From: Porticoccaceae bacterium
Lineage (GTDB): Bacteria > Pseudomonadota > Gammaproteobacteria > Pseudomonadales > Porticoccaceae
Assembly: GCA_019090225.1 (NCBI GenBank)
Contig: JAHRWI010000043.1
Location: forward strand, 1 to 6,062
Length of the DNA: 6,062 bases
Direction: 5' to 3'
Under the pieces are notes generated by a model. It worked only from the letters and a program-made list of their open reading frames with translations. It was not told the origin of the DNA and made no database searches. This document shows positions 1 through 5,116 of the stretch, one piece after another (the first letter of the stretch is position 1; each line of letters begins with the position of its first letter). Both the position numbers and the translations under genes were made by a program.

Positions 1-89
1 CCATCGCCATGGAAGACGGCCTACGTTTTGCCATCCGCGAAGGCGGCCGCACAGTTGGTGCCGGTGTCGTGGCTAAAATTATTGAGTAG
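1..89 (+). CDS. tuf: Elongation factor Tu, C-terminal end (partial)
   Basis: The reading frame enters at base 3 and runs 28 codons to TAG at 87-89. The residues ([20 protein letters not shown], then GVVAKIIE) are the end of domain 3 of EF-Tu, the GTPase that carries aminoacyl-tRNA to the ribosomal A site. The E. coli protein has almost the same ending, with [20 protein letters not shown]. The GTPase domain lies upstream of the window. A tuf gene directly before rpsJ is the common arrangement in which the str operon (rpsL-rpsG-fusA-tuf) precedes the S10 operon. Many gammaproteobacteria have two tuf copies; only the one next to S10 can be seen here. The gene is truncated only by the window edge. 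Confidence 0.97.
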   Translation, partial: [28 protein letters not shown]

Positions 90-103
90 CGCCGTCCCGT
101 TGA

Positions 104-134
104 GAAAAAACCCTGTTAATAGCAGAGTTTTTTC
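104..134 (+). terminator. Probable rho-independent terminator after tuf
   Basis: Bases 104-115 (GAAAAAACCCTG) pair with 123-134 (CAGAGTTTTTTC) over 12 positions with a single C-A mismatch (112/126), leaving a 7-nt loop at 116-122. The G/C part of the stem is short and the six T at 128-133 serve both as the U-tract and as partner of the upstream A-run, so it could work in either direction. The weak core suggests incomplete termination, which would let some str transcription run on into rpsJ. This reading comes from base pairing only. Confidence 0.6.
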
Positions 135-163
135 TTGACAGTTGCTTGGTGCGTATATAGAAT
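135..163 (+). promoter_or_regulatory. Sigma70 promoter of the S10 operon
   Basis: TTGACA at 135-140 matches the -35 consensus perfectly. The -10 hexamer TAGAAT at 158-163 has five of six consensus bases, and the spacer is the optimal 17 nt. The T-run at 128-133 lies directly upstream of the -35, where it could act as a proximal UP element. Transcription would start near 167-171, giving a leader of roughly 85-89 nt before rpsJ. This is a strong promoter, as expected for ribosomal protein genes. The bases after the -10 (TTCGCCTC, 164-171) are partly GC-rich, which would be compatible with stringent control but does not show it. Confidence 0.85.
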
Positions 164-167
164 TTCG

Positions 168-255
168 CCTCTTTTTTGGGGCCTGTCGATACTGTTATCG
201 GCGGCCCAGGCAGCGGTTCTCAGGGTTGCTAGTCCTTTTTGGAGTGACAGGTTAG
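168..255 (+). promoter_or_regulatory. S10 operon leader RNA
   Basis: This untranslated leader is about half the length of the roughly 170-nt E. coli S10 leader, where ribosomal protein L4 binds and causes both attenuation and translational repression. A clear hairpin spans 179-207: GGGCC (179-183) pairs with GGCCC (203-207), U184 is bulged, and G185-U186 plus CGAU (187-190) pair with AUCG (197-200) and G201-C202 around a 6-nt loop. A weaker second hairpin, 208-236, ends at a five-U run (236-240), reminiscent of the E. coli attenuator arrangement. The Shine-Dalgarno GGAG is at 241-244, a long 11 nt from the ATG at 256. L4 control is inferred from gene context, since no obvious similarity to the E. 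coli L4 site was seen. Confidence 0.55.
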
Positions 256-567
256 ATGCAAGATCAGCGGATTAGGATTCGACTCAAGGCTTTTGATCAC
301 AAACTGATCGATGCCTCCACGCAGGAGATCGTTGATACGGTTAGGCGAACCGGTGCGCAGATTCGTGGTCCGATTCCGCTGCCAACGCGCAAAGAGCGTT
401 ACACGATATTGATCTCGCCGCACGTCAATAAAGATGCTCGTGATCAATATGAGATCCGCACGCACAAGCGCTTGCTGGAGATTGTAGCGCCGACAGAAAA
501 AACGGTTGATGCCCTGACCAAGTTAGATTTAGCGGCAGGCGTGGACGTGCATATTAGCTTGAGCTAA
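256..567 (+). CDS. rpsJ: 30S ribosomal protein S10 (NusE)
   Basis: The product has 103 residues, the same as E. coli S10, and is nearly identical through its core: MQ.QRIRIRLKAFDH at the start, RTGAQ.RGPIPLPTRKER at about 31-49, and SPHVNKDARDQYEIRTH at about 54-70. S10 sits in the 30S head and contacts the tRNA-binding region. The free protein is also NusE, which pairs with NusB on boxA RNA in transcription antitermination, and it contacts NusG to couple transcription and translation. It is the first gene of the operon, behind its own promoter and leader. Its end, LAAGVDVHISLS, matches E. coli apart from a few substitutions. The stop codon TAA (565-567) lies at an inverted repeat that extends into the following spacer. 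Start and identity are certain by length and alignment. Confidence 0.99.
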   Translation: MQDQRIRIRLKAFDHKLIDASTQEIVDTVRRTGAQIRGPIPLPTRKERYTILISPHVNKDARDQYEIRTHKRLLEIVAPTEKTVDALTKLDLAAGVDVHISLS

Positions 568-757
568 AAGCAGATAGCGTTGCGTAACGAAAACGTAGCT
601 CAAGTTAAGAGTAAGCAGGTTAAGTGTAATTTAGATTAGCAAGCCCTATCCTGGCACCCTTGCCGGCATCGCTGCCAGGTAAAGAGCCCGGGGGTGTAAC
701 GCTCTGAAATGGGCGGCCATAGCGGGTAAAAGCCCCGTACACTAAAGAGGTTACAAA
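568..757 (+). promoter_or_regulatory. Long structured rpsJ-rplC intercistronic spacer
   Basis: No credible gene lies in these 190 nt, yet in E. coli the same gap is about 30 nt. Several inverted repeats are visible: 554-566 with 596-608 (13 bp with one G-U, overlapping the rpsJ end), a small nested one at 578-581/586-589, CCTGGCA 650-656 with TGCCAGG 673-679, AGAGC 683-687 with GCTCT 701-705, CGGG 723-726 with CCCG 734-737, and AGTGTA 623-628 with TACACT 738-743. No stem is followed by a U-tract, so it does not look like a terminator. No good sigma70 promoter was found. The rplC Shine-Dalgarno AGAGG is at 746-750. An RNA-level control element or processing site is the likeliest role, but this is inference. 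Confidence 0.5.
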
Positions 758-1393
758 ATGAGTGTTGGAATAGTCGGTCGCAAATGCGGCATGAGTCGCG
801 TATTCACCTCCGACGGTGTGTCTATACCAGTGACTGTGGTTGAGGTTGAGCCCAATCGCATCACTCAGGTCAAAACTCCCGAGCAAGATGGTTACTCCGC
901 ATTGCAAGTTGCAGCCGGGTCGCGTCGTGCCTCTCGAGTCACAAAGCCCCAGGCCGGACATTATTCCAGAGCCGGTTCAGAAGCGGGCAGCAGTTTAAGA
1001 GAATTTCGCACAGATGGTATTGACGAAGTGTTTGAGGTTGGCGCTGCGCTTACGGTTGGGCGATTTGAAGTCGGTCAGAGTGTCGATGTATCTGGTGTAT
1101 CTAAAGGTAAGGGTTTTGCCGGCGTCGTGAAGCGTTGGAATTTCCAGATGCAGGATGCTACTCACGGCAACTCTATTTCTCACCGAGCTCCCGGTTCTAT
1201 CGGTCAAAACCAGACCCCGGGTCGGGTGTTTAAAGGCAAGAAAATGGCGGGTCACATGGGTGCCCGTAACGTTACCGTGCAAAATCTGGAAGTGGTTCGT
1301 GTCGATGCCGAACGCGGTTTGCTACTGATTAAAGGCGCGGTGCCAGGTGCTCCCGGTGGCAACCTAATTATCCGTCCGGCAGTTAAGGCCTAG
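758..1393 (+). CDS. rplC: 50S ribosomal protein L3
   Basis: The 211-residue product (E. coli 209) is ribosomal protein L3, an early-assembly protein that binds the 3' part of 23S rRNA and sends a long loop toward the peptidyl transferase centre. Visible hallmarks are GRKCGMSRVFTSDG at residues 7-20, VSIPVTVVEVEPNR at 21-34, SKGKGFAGVVKRWNF at 115-129, and the central loop DATHGNSISHRAPGSIGQNQ followed by TPGRVFKGKKMAGHMG. The second glutamine of GQNQ (Gln152 here, Gln150 in E. coli) is the residue methylated by PrmB. The start ATG has the Shine-Dalgarno AGAGG seven bases upstream (746-750). The protein lies 190 nt after rpsJ but only 11 nt before rplD. Differences from E. coli are concentrated around residues 78-110, a variable part of the family. 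Confidence 0.99.
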   Translation: MSVGIVGRKCGMSRVFTSDGVSIPVTVVEVEPNRITQVKTPEQDGYSALQVAAGSRRASRVTKPQAGHYSRAGSEAGSSLREFRTDGIDEVFEVGAALTVGRFEVGQSVDVSGVSKGKGFAGVVKRWNFQMQDATHGNSISHRAPGSIGQNQTPGRVFKGKKMAGHMGARNVTVQNLEVVRVDAERGLLLIKGAVPGAPGGNLIIRPAVKA

Positions 1394-1404
1394 AGGGTTA
1401 GAAG

Positions 1405-2019
1405 ATGGAGTTAAGCATAGCTACGCCTAATGGCAATGGTGGTACGTTAACTGTTTCTGACGCGACATTTGGCGGCGAATTTAATCAGGATTTGGTGCAT
1501 CAGGCTGTTACAGCGGTTCTCGCTGGAGCCAGGCAGGGCACCCGGGCGCAGAAAACTCGCGCCGCAGTAGCTGGTGGTGGCAAAAAGCCCTGGCGACAAA
1601 AAGGTACCGGTCGAGCGCGAGCGGGAACTATGAGCAGTCCTATTTGGCGTTCGGGTGGTGTTACCTTTGCCGCTCAGCCTCAGGATCACGGGCAGAAATT
1701 AAATCGAAAAATGTACCGTGCGGCTCTGCGCTCAATATTTTCTGAGTTGGCCAGGCAGGATCGATTGGTGGTAGTGGAGGCCTTCGATATGGAGGTGCCA
1801 AAAACTAAAGCGCTGGTAGAAAAGCTTGATGAGCTTGGTATGCGCGAGGTGCTTATTCTCACCGAAGAAGTCAATGAGAATTTATATTTGTCTGCACGTA
1901 ACCTTCATAAGGTGGACGTGCGGGATGCGGCGGGCCTTGACCCGGTTAGTTTGATACATTTCGAAAAAGTAATGGTGACTGTCGCCGCGCTACGGAAAAT
2001 TGAAGGGATGCTGGCATGA
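1405..2019 (+). CDS. rplD: 50S ribosomal protein L4, S10 operon autorepressor
   Basis: The 204-residue product is L4 (E. coli 201). The three extra residues lie in a Gly/Asn-rich stretch near the N-terminus (about residues 8-13); after that the two proteins align without gaps. The extended tunnel loop is intact, with GARQGTRAQKTRA at 41-53 and KKPWRQKGTGRARAG at 60-74. Lys66 corresponds to E. coli Lys63, whose change to Glu gives erythromycin resistance, so the sensitive form is present. The region IWRSGGVTFAAQPQDH follows at about 79-94. In E. coli, L4 binds the S10 leader and lowers transcription and translation of the whole operon; a similar role is likely here but not shown. The Shine-Dalgarno GAGGG (1393-1397) overlaps the rplC stop codon, seven bases before the ATG. 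The stop overlaps the rplW start. Confidence 0.99.
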   Translation: MELSIATPNGNGGTLTVSDATFGGEFNQDLVHQAVTAVLAGARQGTRAQKTRAAVAGGGKKPWRQKGTGRARAGTMSSPIWRSGGVTFAAQPQDHGQKLNRKMYRAALRSIFSELARQDRLVVVEAFDMEVPKTKALVEKLDELGMREVLILTEEVNENLYLSARNLHKVDVRDAAGLDPVSLIHFEKVMVTVAALRKIEGMLA

Positions 2020-2312
2020 ACAAAGAGCGGATCTTCAAAGTATTGTTAAAGCCGCTGGTCACAGAAAAGACAGCGGGCATGGCCGAAGCCAGCAACCAGG
2101 TAGCATTTATAGTTGATACCACGGCTAATAAGCGCGAGATCAAAGCCGCAGTTGAGCATTTGTTTGACGTCAGTGTGGTCGGTGTTAGGGTCGTTAGCAT
2201 GCTGGGTAAAACCAAGCGTACACGCACCGGTTTAGGTAAATGTTCTGACTGGAAGAAAGCCTATGTACGGCTTGCTCCAGGTCAGGATATTGACTTCACA
2301 AGCGCGGTTTAA
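2016..2312 (+). CDS. rplW: 50S ribosomal protein L23
   Basis: The 98-residue product is L23 (E. coli 100), which surrounds the nascent-chain exit of the large subunit with L29 and is the docking site for trigger factor and signal recognition particle. The N-terminal VTEK (residues 15-18) carries Glu17, the counterpart of E. coli Glu18 needed for trigger factor binding. Other family signatures are REIKAAVEHLFDV at about 40-52 and the SDWKKAYVRL stretch near 77-86, with the variable basic loop GKTKRTRTGLGK between them. The start codon overlaps the rplD stop as ATGA (2016-2019), so translation is probably coupled. There is no long gap to rplB. The C-terminal end is shorter than in E. coli by about two residues, within normal family variation. 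Confidence 0.99.
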   Translation: MNKERIFKVLLKPLVTEKTAGMAEASNQVAFIVDTTANKREIKAAVEHLFDVSVVGVRVVSMLGKTKRTRTGLGKCSDWKKAYVRLAPGQDIDFTSAV

Positions 2313-2323
2313 GGAGAGCTATA

Positions 2324-3151
2324 ATGCCGGTACTTAAGAGAAAGCCAACCTCTCCGGGGCGCAGATTTGTTGTTAGCATAGTCCACCCGGATCTTCATAA
2401 GGGTGCGCCTCACGGACCGTTGCTGGAAAAGCAAAGTAGAAACGGTGGGCGAAACAACGCTGGCCGGATCACGACCCGCCATATCGGTGGTGGTCACAAG
2501 CAACACTACCGAGTTATAGATTTTAAGCGCGATAAAGATAGCGTGCCTGCAAAAGTAGAGCGTCTTGAGTACGATCCGAACCGAACGGCTAACATTGCTT
2601 TGCTGTGTTATGCCGATGGCGAGCGTCGGTATATCATCGCGCCCAAAGGCCTGAAAGCCGGCGACGTTTTGCAGTCTGGTCAGGTCGCCGGCATAAAGAT
2701 TGGCAATACACTGCCGCTAAGAAGTATCCCTGTTGGTAGCGTCATTCATTGCGTCGAAATGAAGCCCGGCAAAGGTGCGCAAATGGCACGCAGTGCTGGC
2801 ACCTCGGTGCAGTTGGTGGCGAGAGAAGGTCGGCACGCGACACTGCGTTTGCGTAGCGGCGAGATGCGTAAGGTGCTTGCTGAATGCCGGGCAACTATCG
2901 GTGAAGTCAGTAATAGTGAGCACAATCTTCGTTCGCTGGGCAAAGCTGGCGCATCTAGATGGCGCGGTGTTCGCCCGACGGTGCGAGGTGTCGCTATGAA
3001 CCCAGTCGATCACCCGCACGGTGGCGGTGAAGGTAAGAGCTCCGGTGGTCGTCATCCGGTATCGCCATGGGGTACGCCGAGTAAAGGTTATAAGACCCGC
3101 GGTAACAAGCGGACAGATAGCATGATCGTGCGTCGTCGCGGTAAGAAATAG
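2324..3151 (+). CDS. rplB: 50S ribosomal protein L2
   Basis: The 275-residue product (E. coli 274 with Met) is L2, one of the most conserved ribosomal proteins, needed for subunit association and close to the peptidyl transferase centre. Visible features are KPTSPGRRFVV at 7-17, GGRNNAGRITTRHIGGGHKQ at 41-60 in the N-terminal OB-fold region, DFKRDKDSVPAKVERLEYDP at 66-85, the SH3-like domain with MKPGKGAQMARSAGT at 146-160 and LRSGEMRKV at 176-184, and the C-terminal NPVDHPHGGGEG motif. His230, the first histidine of HPHGGGEG, equals E. coli His229 (Met-less numbering), the residue long studied for peptidyl transfer. The C-terminus GNKRTDSMIVRRRGKK is basic, as usual. The Shine-Dalgarno AAGGAG (2311-2316) overlaps the rplW stop and is seven bases from the ATG. 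There is one residue more than in E. coli, in the tail after the GGGEG motif. Confidence 0.99.
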   Translation: MPVLKRKPTSPGRRFVVSIVHPDLHKGAPHGPLLEKQSRNGGRNNAGRITTRHIGGGHKQHYRVIDFKRDKDSVPAKVERLEYDPNRTANIALLCYADGERRYIIAPKGLKAGDVLQSGQVAGIKIGNTLPLRSIPVGSVIHCVEMKPGKGAQMARSAGTSVQLVAREGRHATLRLRSGEMRKVLAECRATIGEVSNSEHNLRSLGKAGASRWRGVRPTVRGVAMNPVDHPHGGGEGKSSGGRHPVSPWGTPSKGYKTRGNKRTDSMIVRRRGKK

Positions 3152-3177
3152 CGTCGGCGACCAGAGGAGAGCTAATA

Positions 3178-3453
3178 GTGCCACGTTCACTTAAAAAAGG
3201 TCCGTTTGTAGATATCCACCTGATTAAAAAGGTAGAAGTCGCGTCGGAAAACAACGATCGCCGACCCATTAAAACCTGGTCCCGGCGATCCATGATAGTG
3301 CCGCAGATGGTTGGCCTCACAGTCGCCGTCCATAACGGCCGTCAGCACGTGCCGGTATCGGTTACTGAAGAGATGGTTGGTCATAAGCTTGGTGAGTTTG
3401 CGCCAACGCGGACCTACCGTGGTCATGTCGCAGATAGAAAGGTCAGGGGCTGA
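3178..3453 (+). CDS. rpsS: 30S ribosomal protein S19 (GTG start)
   Basis: The 91-residue product is S19 (E. coli 92), a 30S head protein that forms a complex with S13 and contacts the A-site region and the inter-subunit bridge B1a. The N-terminus MPRSLKKGPFVD is the family signature, and the frame from GTG at 3178 is the only way to obtain it; no ATG occurs before it in frame. The AGGAG at 3165-3169 is eight bases from this GTG. Further matches are KTWSRRSMI at about 32-40 and AVHNGRQHVPV at about 50-60, then EEMVGHKLGEFAPTRTYRGH at about 64-83. The C-terminal end, ADRKVRG, lacks the poly-lysine tail of E. coli S19. A GTG start may lower initiation a little, which is unusual next to ATG-started neighbours. 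Confidence 0.98.
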   Translation: MPRSLKKGPFVDIHLIKKVEVASENNDRRPIKTWSRRSMIVPQMVGLTVAVHNGRQHVPVSVTEEMVGHKLGEFAPTRTYRGHVADRKVRG

Positions 3454-3470
3454 GTCCAGGAGTTATGGCG

Positions 3471-3803
3471 ATGGAAGTAGCAGCGAAATTAAGCGGAGCG
3501 AATTTGTCCGCGCAGAAGGCCAGGCTGATCGCCGATCAAGTGCGCGGTAAGTCTGTTGAAGAAGCGCTAGACATTCTTGTGTTTAGTAAAAGAAAAGGCG
3601 CGGCAATTGTTAAAAAATTGCTTGAGTCAGCAATCGCAAATGCTGAGCACAACGAAGGCGCAGACGTTGATGAGTTAGTGGTTTCGACTATCTTTGTTGA
3701 CGAAGGTACGACGCTCAAGAGACTTAAGCCCCGGGCTAAAGGTCGGGCTGACAGAATATTTAAACGTTACTGCCATATCACCGTAAAAGTAGCCGATCAG
3801 TAG
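3471..3803 (+). CDS. rplV: 50S ribosomal protein L22
   Basis: This is L22, which binds 23S rRNA early in assembly and sends a beta-hairpin into the exit tunnel near the L4 loop. Two ATGs lie in frame, at 3465 and 3471. The Shine-Dalgarno AGGAG at 3458-3462 is only two bases from the first but eight from the second, so 3471 is chosen. That start gives 110 residues, exactly the E. coli length, and aligns MEVAAKL with METIAKH. With this numbering the hairpin LKR (82-84) sits at E. coli MKR 82-84, whose deletion gives erythromycin resistance; the segment is present here. Other matches are SAQKARLIAD at 13-22, LESAIANAEHN at 51-61 and PRAKGRADRI at 87-96. It follows rpsS closely. The upstream ATG would add only Met-Ala. 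Confidence 0.97.
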   Translation: MEVAAKLSGANLSAQKARLIADQVRGKSVEEALDILVFSKRKGAAIVKKLLESAIANAEHNEGADVDELVVSTIFVDEGTTLKRLKPRAKGRADRIFKRYCHITVKVADQ

Positions 3804-3823
3804 CATCGGAAGCAGGAGCTGAC

Positions 3824-4486
3824 ATGGGTCAGAAAGTACATCCAACTGGTATACGGTTGGGGATTGTTACAAAGCATACTTCCGTCTGGTATGCAGAAGG
3901 TGAAGATTACGCGGATAAATTAAACGCTGATCTGGAAGTTCGTGCCTTTATCAAGAAAACCCTGGCGCACGCGTCGGTGAGTCGTATTGATATTGAGCGC
4001 CCTGCAGAGACCGCGCGGATTACTATTCATACCGCACGACCCGGTATTGTGATAGGGAAGAAGGGCGAAGATGTCGAAAAGCTGCGTGCTGCAGTCGCCA
4101 AGAAAATGGGCATCCCTGTCCATATAAATATAGAAGAGATCCGCAAGCCAGATCTCGACGCTCAGTTGGTAGCTGAGAATGTAACGCAGCAACTAGAGCG
4201 CAGGGTCATGTTTCGCCGCGCGATGAAGCGCGCAGTACAAAACGCTATGAGGCAGGGCGCACTGGGTGTCAAGATTCAGATCGGCGGTCGGCTTGGTGGC
4301 GCAGAAATCGCTCGAAGCGAATGGGCCCGAGAAGGCCGGGTGCCGTTGCACACCTTACGTGCAAATATCGATTACGCGCATGCTGAAGCTGAGACTACCT
4401 ACGGGATTATTGGTGTCAAAGTTTGGATTTTTAAAGGCGAAGTGCTCGGTACTGAAACGCCAGAAAAAACACCAGCCAAGAAGTAA
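3824..4486 (+). CDS. rpsC: 30S ribosomal protein S3
   Basis: The 220-residue product is S3, which with S4 and S5 lines the mRNA entry tunnel of the 30S subunit. The N-terminus MGQKVHPTGIRLGIV is typical. A type II KH domain occupies roughly residues 39-107, with the RNA-binding GKKG loop at 78-81 in PGIVIGKKGEDVEKLR. The C-terminal domain begins near 119 and holds RRVMFRRAMKRAVQNAMR; Arg131, Arg132 and Lys135 match exactly the E. coli residues implicated in mRNA unwinding. GRLGGAEIAR and EGRVPLHTLRA follow. The protein is 13 residues shorter than E. coli S3 because the tail is only a short Pro/Lys stretch (PEKTPAKK), a variable region. The AGGAG at 3814-3818 is five bases from the ATG. Confidence 0.99.
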   Translation: MGQKVHPTGIRLGIVTKHTSVWYAEGEDYADKLNADLEVRAFIKKTLAHASVSRIDIERPAETARITIHTARPGIVIGKKGEDVEKLRAAVAKKMGIPVHINIEEIRKPDLDAQLVAENVTQQLERRVMFRRAMKRAVQNAMRQGALGVKIQIGGRLGGAEIARSEWAREGRVPLHTLRANIDYAHAEAETTYGIIGVKVWIFKGEVLGTETPEKTPAKK

Positions 4487-4510
4487 TTTGGGAATTAAAG
4501 GCAGGACGAA

Positions 4511-4924
4511 ATGCTGCAACCGAAACGAACTAAACACCGAAAACAGCACAAGGGGCGTAACCGTGGATTGGCGCTGCGCGGCAGCAAGGTCAGCTTCGGC
4601 GAGTACGGCCTTAAAGCGGTTGGGCGTGGTCGCCTGACGGCGCGACAAATTGAAGCCGCGCGGCGAGCTATGACTCGACACGTCAAGCGAGGCGGTAAAA
4701 TCTGGATTCGAGTTTTTCCGGACAAGCCGATTACTCAGAAACCTCTTGAAGTGCGAATGGGTAAAGGTAAAGGCAATGTCGAGTATTGGGTGGCACTTAT
4801 TCAGCCCGGCAGGATGCTTTATGAAATGGAAGGTGTGTCTGAAGAGATCGCGCGGGAAGCTTTCAGTTTAGCGGCTGCGAAATTGCCTATTCAGACCACT
4901 TTTGTTAAACGATCGGTGATGTGA
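4511..4924 (+). CDS. rplP: 50S ribosomal protein L16
   Basis: The 137-residue product is L16, which contacts tRNA in the A and P sites and is needed for late 50S maturation. Matches to E. coli L16 (136 residues) run throughout: MLQPKRTKHRKQHKGRNRGL at the start, then GLKAVGRGRLTARQIEAARR and KIWIRVFPDKPITQKP. One residue is inserted near position 22-25, so Arg82 here is E. coli Arg81, the arginine hydroxylated by the oxygenase RoxA/YcfD. It sits in VRMGKGKGNVEYWVALIQPG and is conserved. The possible ribosome-binding bases are AAAGG at 4497-4501 or AGGA at 4503-4506; both have ordinary spacing limits. The stop codon overlaps the rpmC start as TGATG. The gap from rpsC is 24 nt. Confidence 0.99.
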   Translation: MLQPKRTKHRKQHKGRNRGLALRGSKVSFGEYGLKAVGRGRLTARQIEAARRAMTRHVKRGGKIWIRVFPDKPITQKPLEVRMGKGKGNVEYWVALIQPGRMLYEMEGVSEEIAREAFSLAAAKLPIQTTFVKRSVM

Positions 4925-5115
4925 TGAAAGCAACTGAACTGCGTGGGAAGACCGTGGCAGAACTACAGGAAAGTCTGGTAGGCGAATTGGAAAACCAATT
5001 CAAAATGCGTATGCAGCGCGCCACTGGACAGATGGAGCAGACTCACGAAATGAAGCAGGTACGGCGTAATGTCGCTCGTATCAAGACTGTATTAAACGAA
5101 ACCGCGGGAAGCTGA
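4924..5115 (+). CDS. rpmC: 50S ribosomal protein L29
   Basis: The product is L29, a small two-helix protein next to L23 at the polypeptide exit. The ATG at 4924 overlaps the rplP stop as TGATG (4922-4926), giving 63 residues, the same as E. coli; a GTG three bases upstream would add one more Met but has no support. The residues MKATELRGKTVAELQESL and KQVRRNVARIKTVLNE match the two helices of the family (E. coli MKAKELREKSVEELN and KQVRRDVARVKTLLNE). GGTGA at 4915-4919, four bases before the ATG, could act as a Shine-Dalgarno, but coupling to rplP translation is the more likely route. Only one base separates its stop from the rpsQ ATG. Confidence 0.97.
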   Translation: MKATELRGKTVAELQESLVGELENQFKMRMQRATGQMEQTHEMKQVRRNVARIKTVLNETAGS

Positions 5116-5116
5116 A

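Noticed and set aside
605..632. Possible internal promoter in the rpsJ-rplC spacer (TTAAGA, TAATTT)
   Set aside because: Both hexamers are poor matches and the 16-nt spacer does not compensate. Not reported as a feature.
620..961. 113-residue minus-strand frame covering part of the rpsJ-rplC spacer
   Set aside because: Most of it is antisense to rplC, the rest covers the structured spacer, and the product resembles nothing known. The spacer is better explained as RNA structure.
2717..3190. 157-residue open frame on the minus strand across rplB
   Set aside because: It lies wholly antisense to L2, whose conserved frame explains the sequence. Its translation has no recognisable domain, and long antisense frames are common in such genes.
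4266..4637. 123-residue plus-strand frame across the rpsC-rplP junction
   Set aside because: It overlaps the well-supported S3 and L16 frames in another phase and has no family resemblance; it is a shadow frame.
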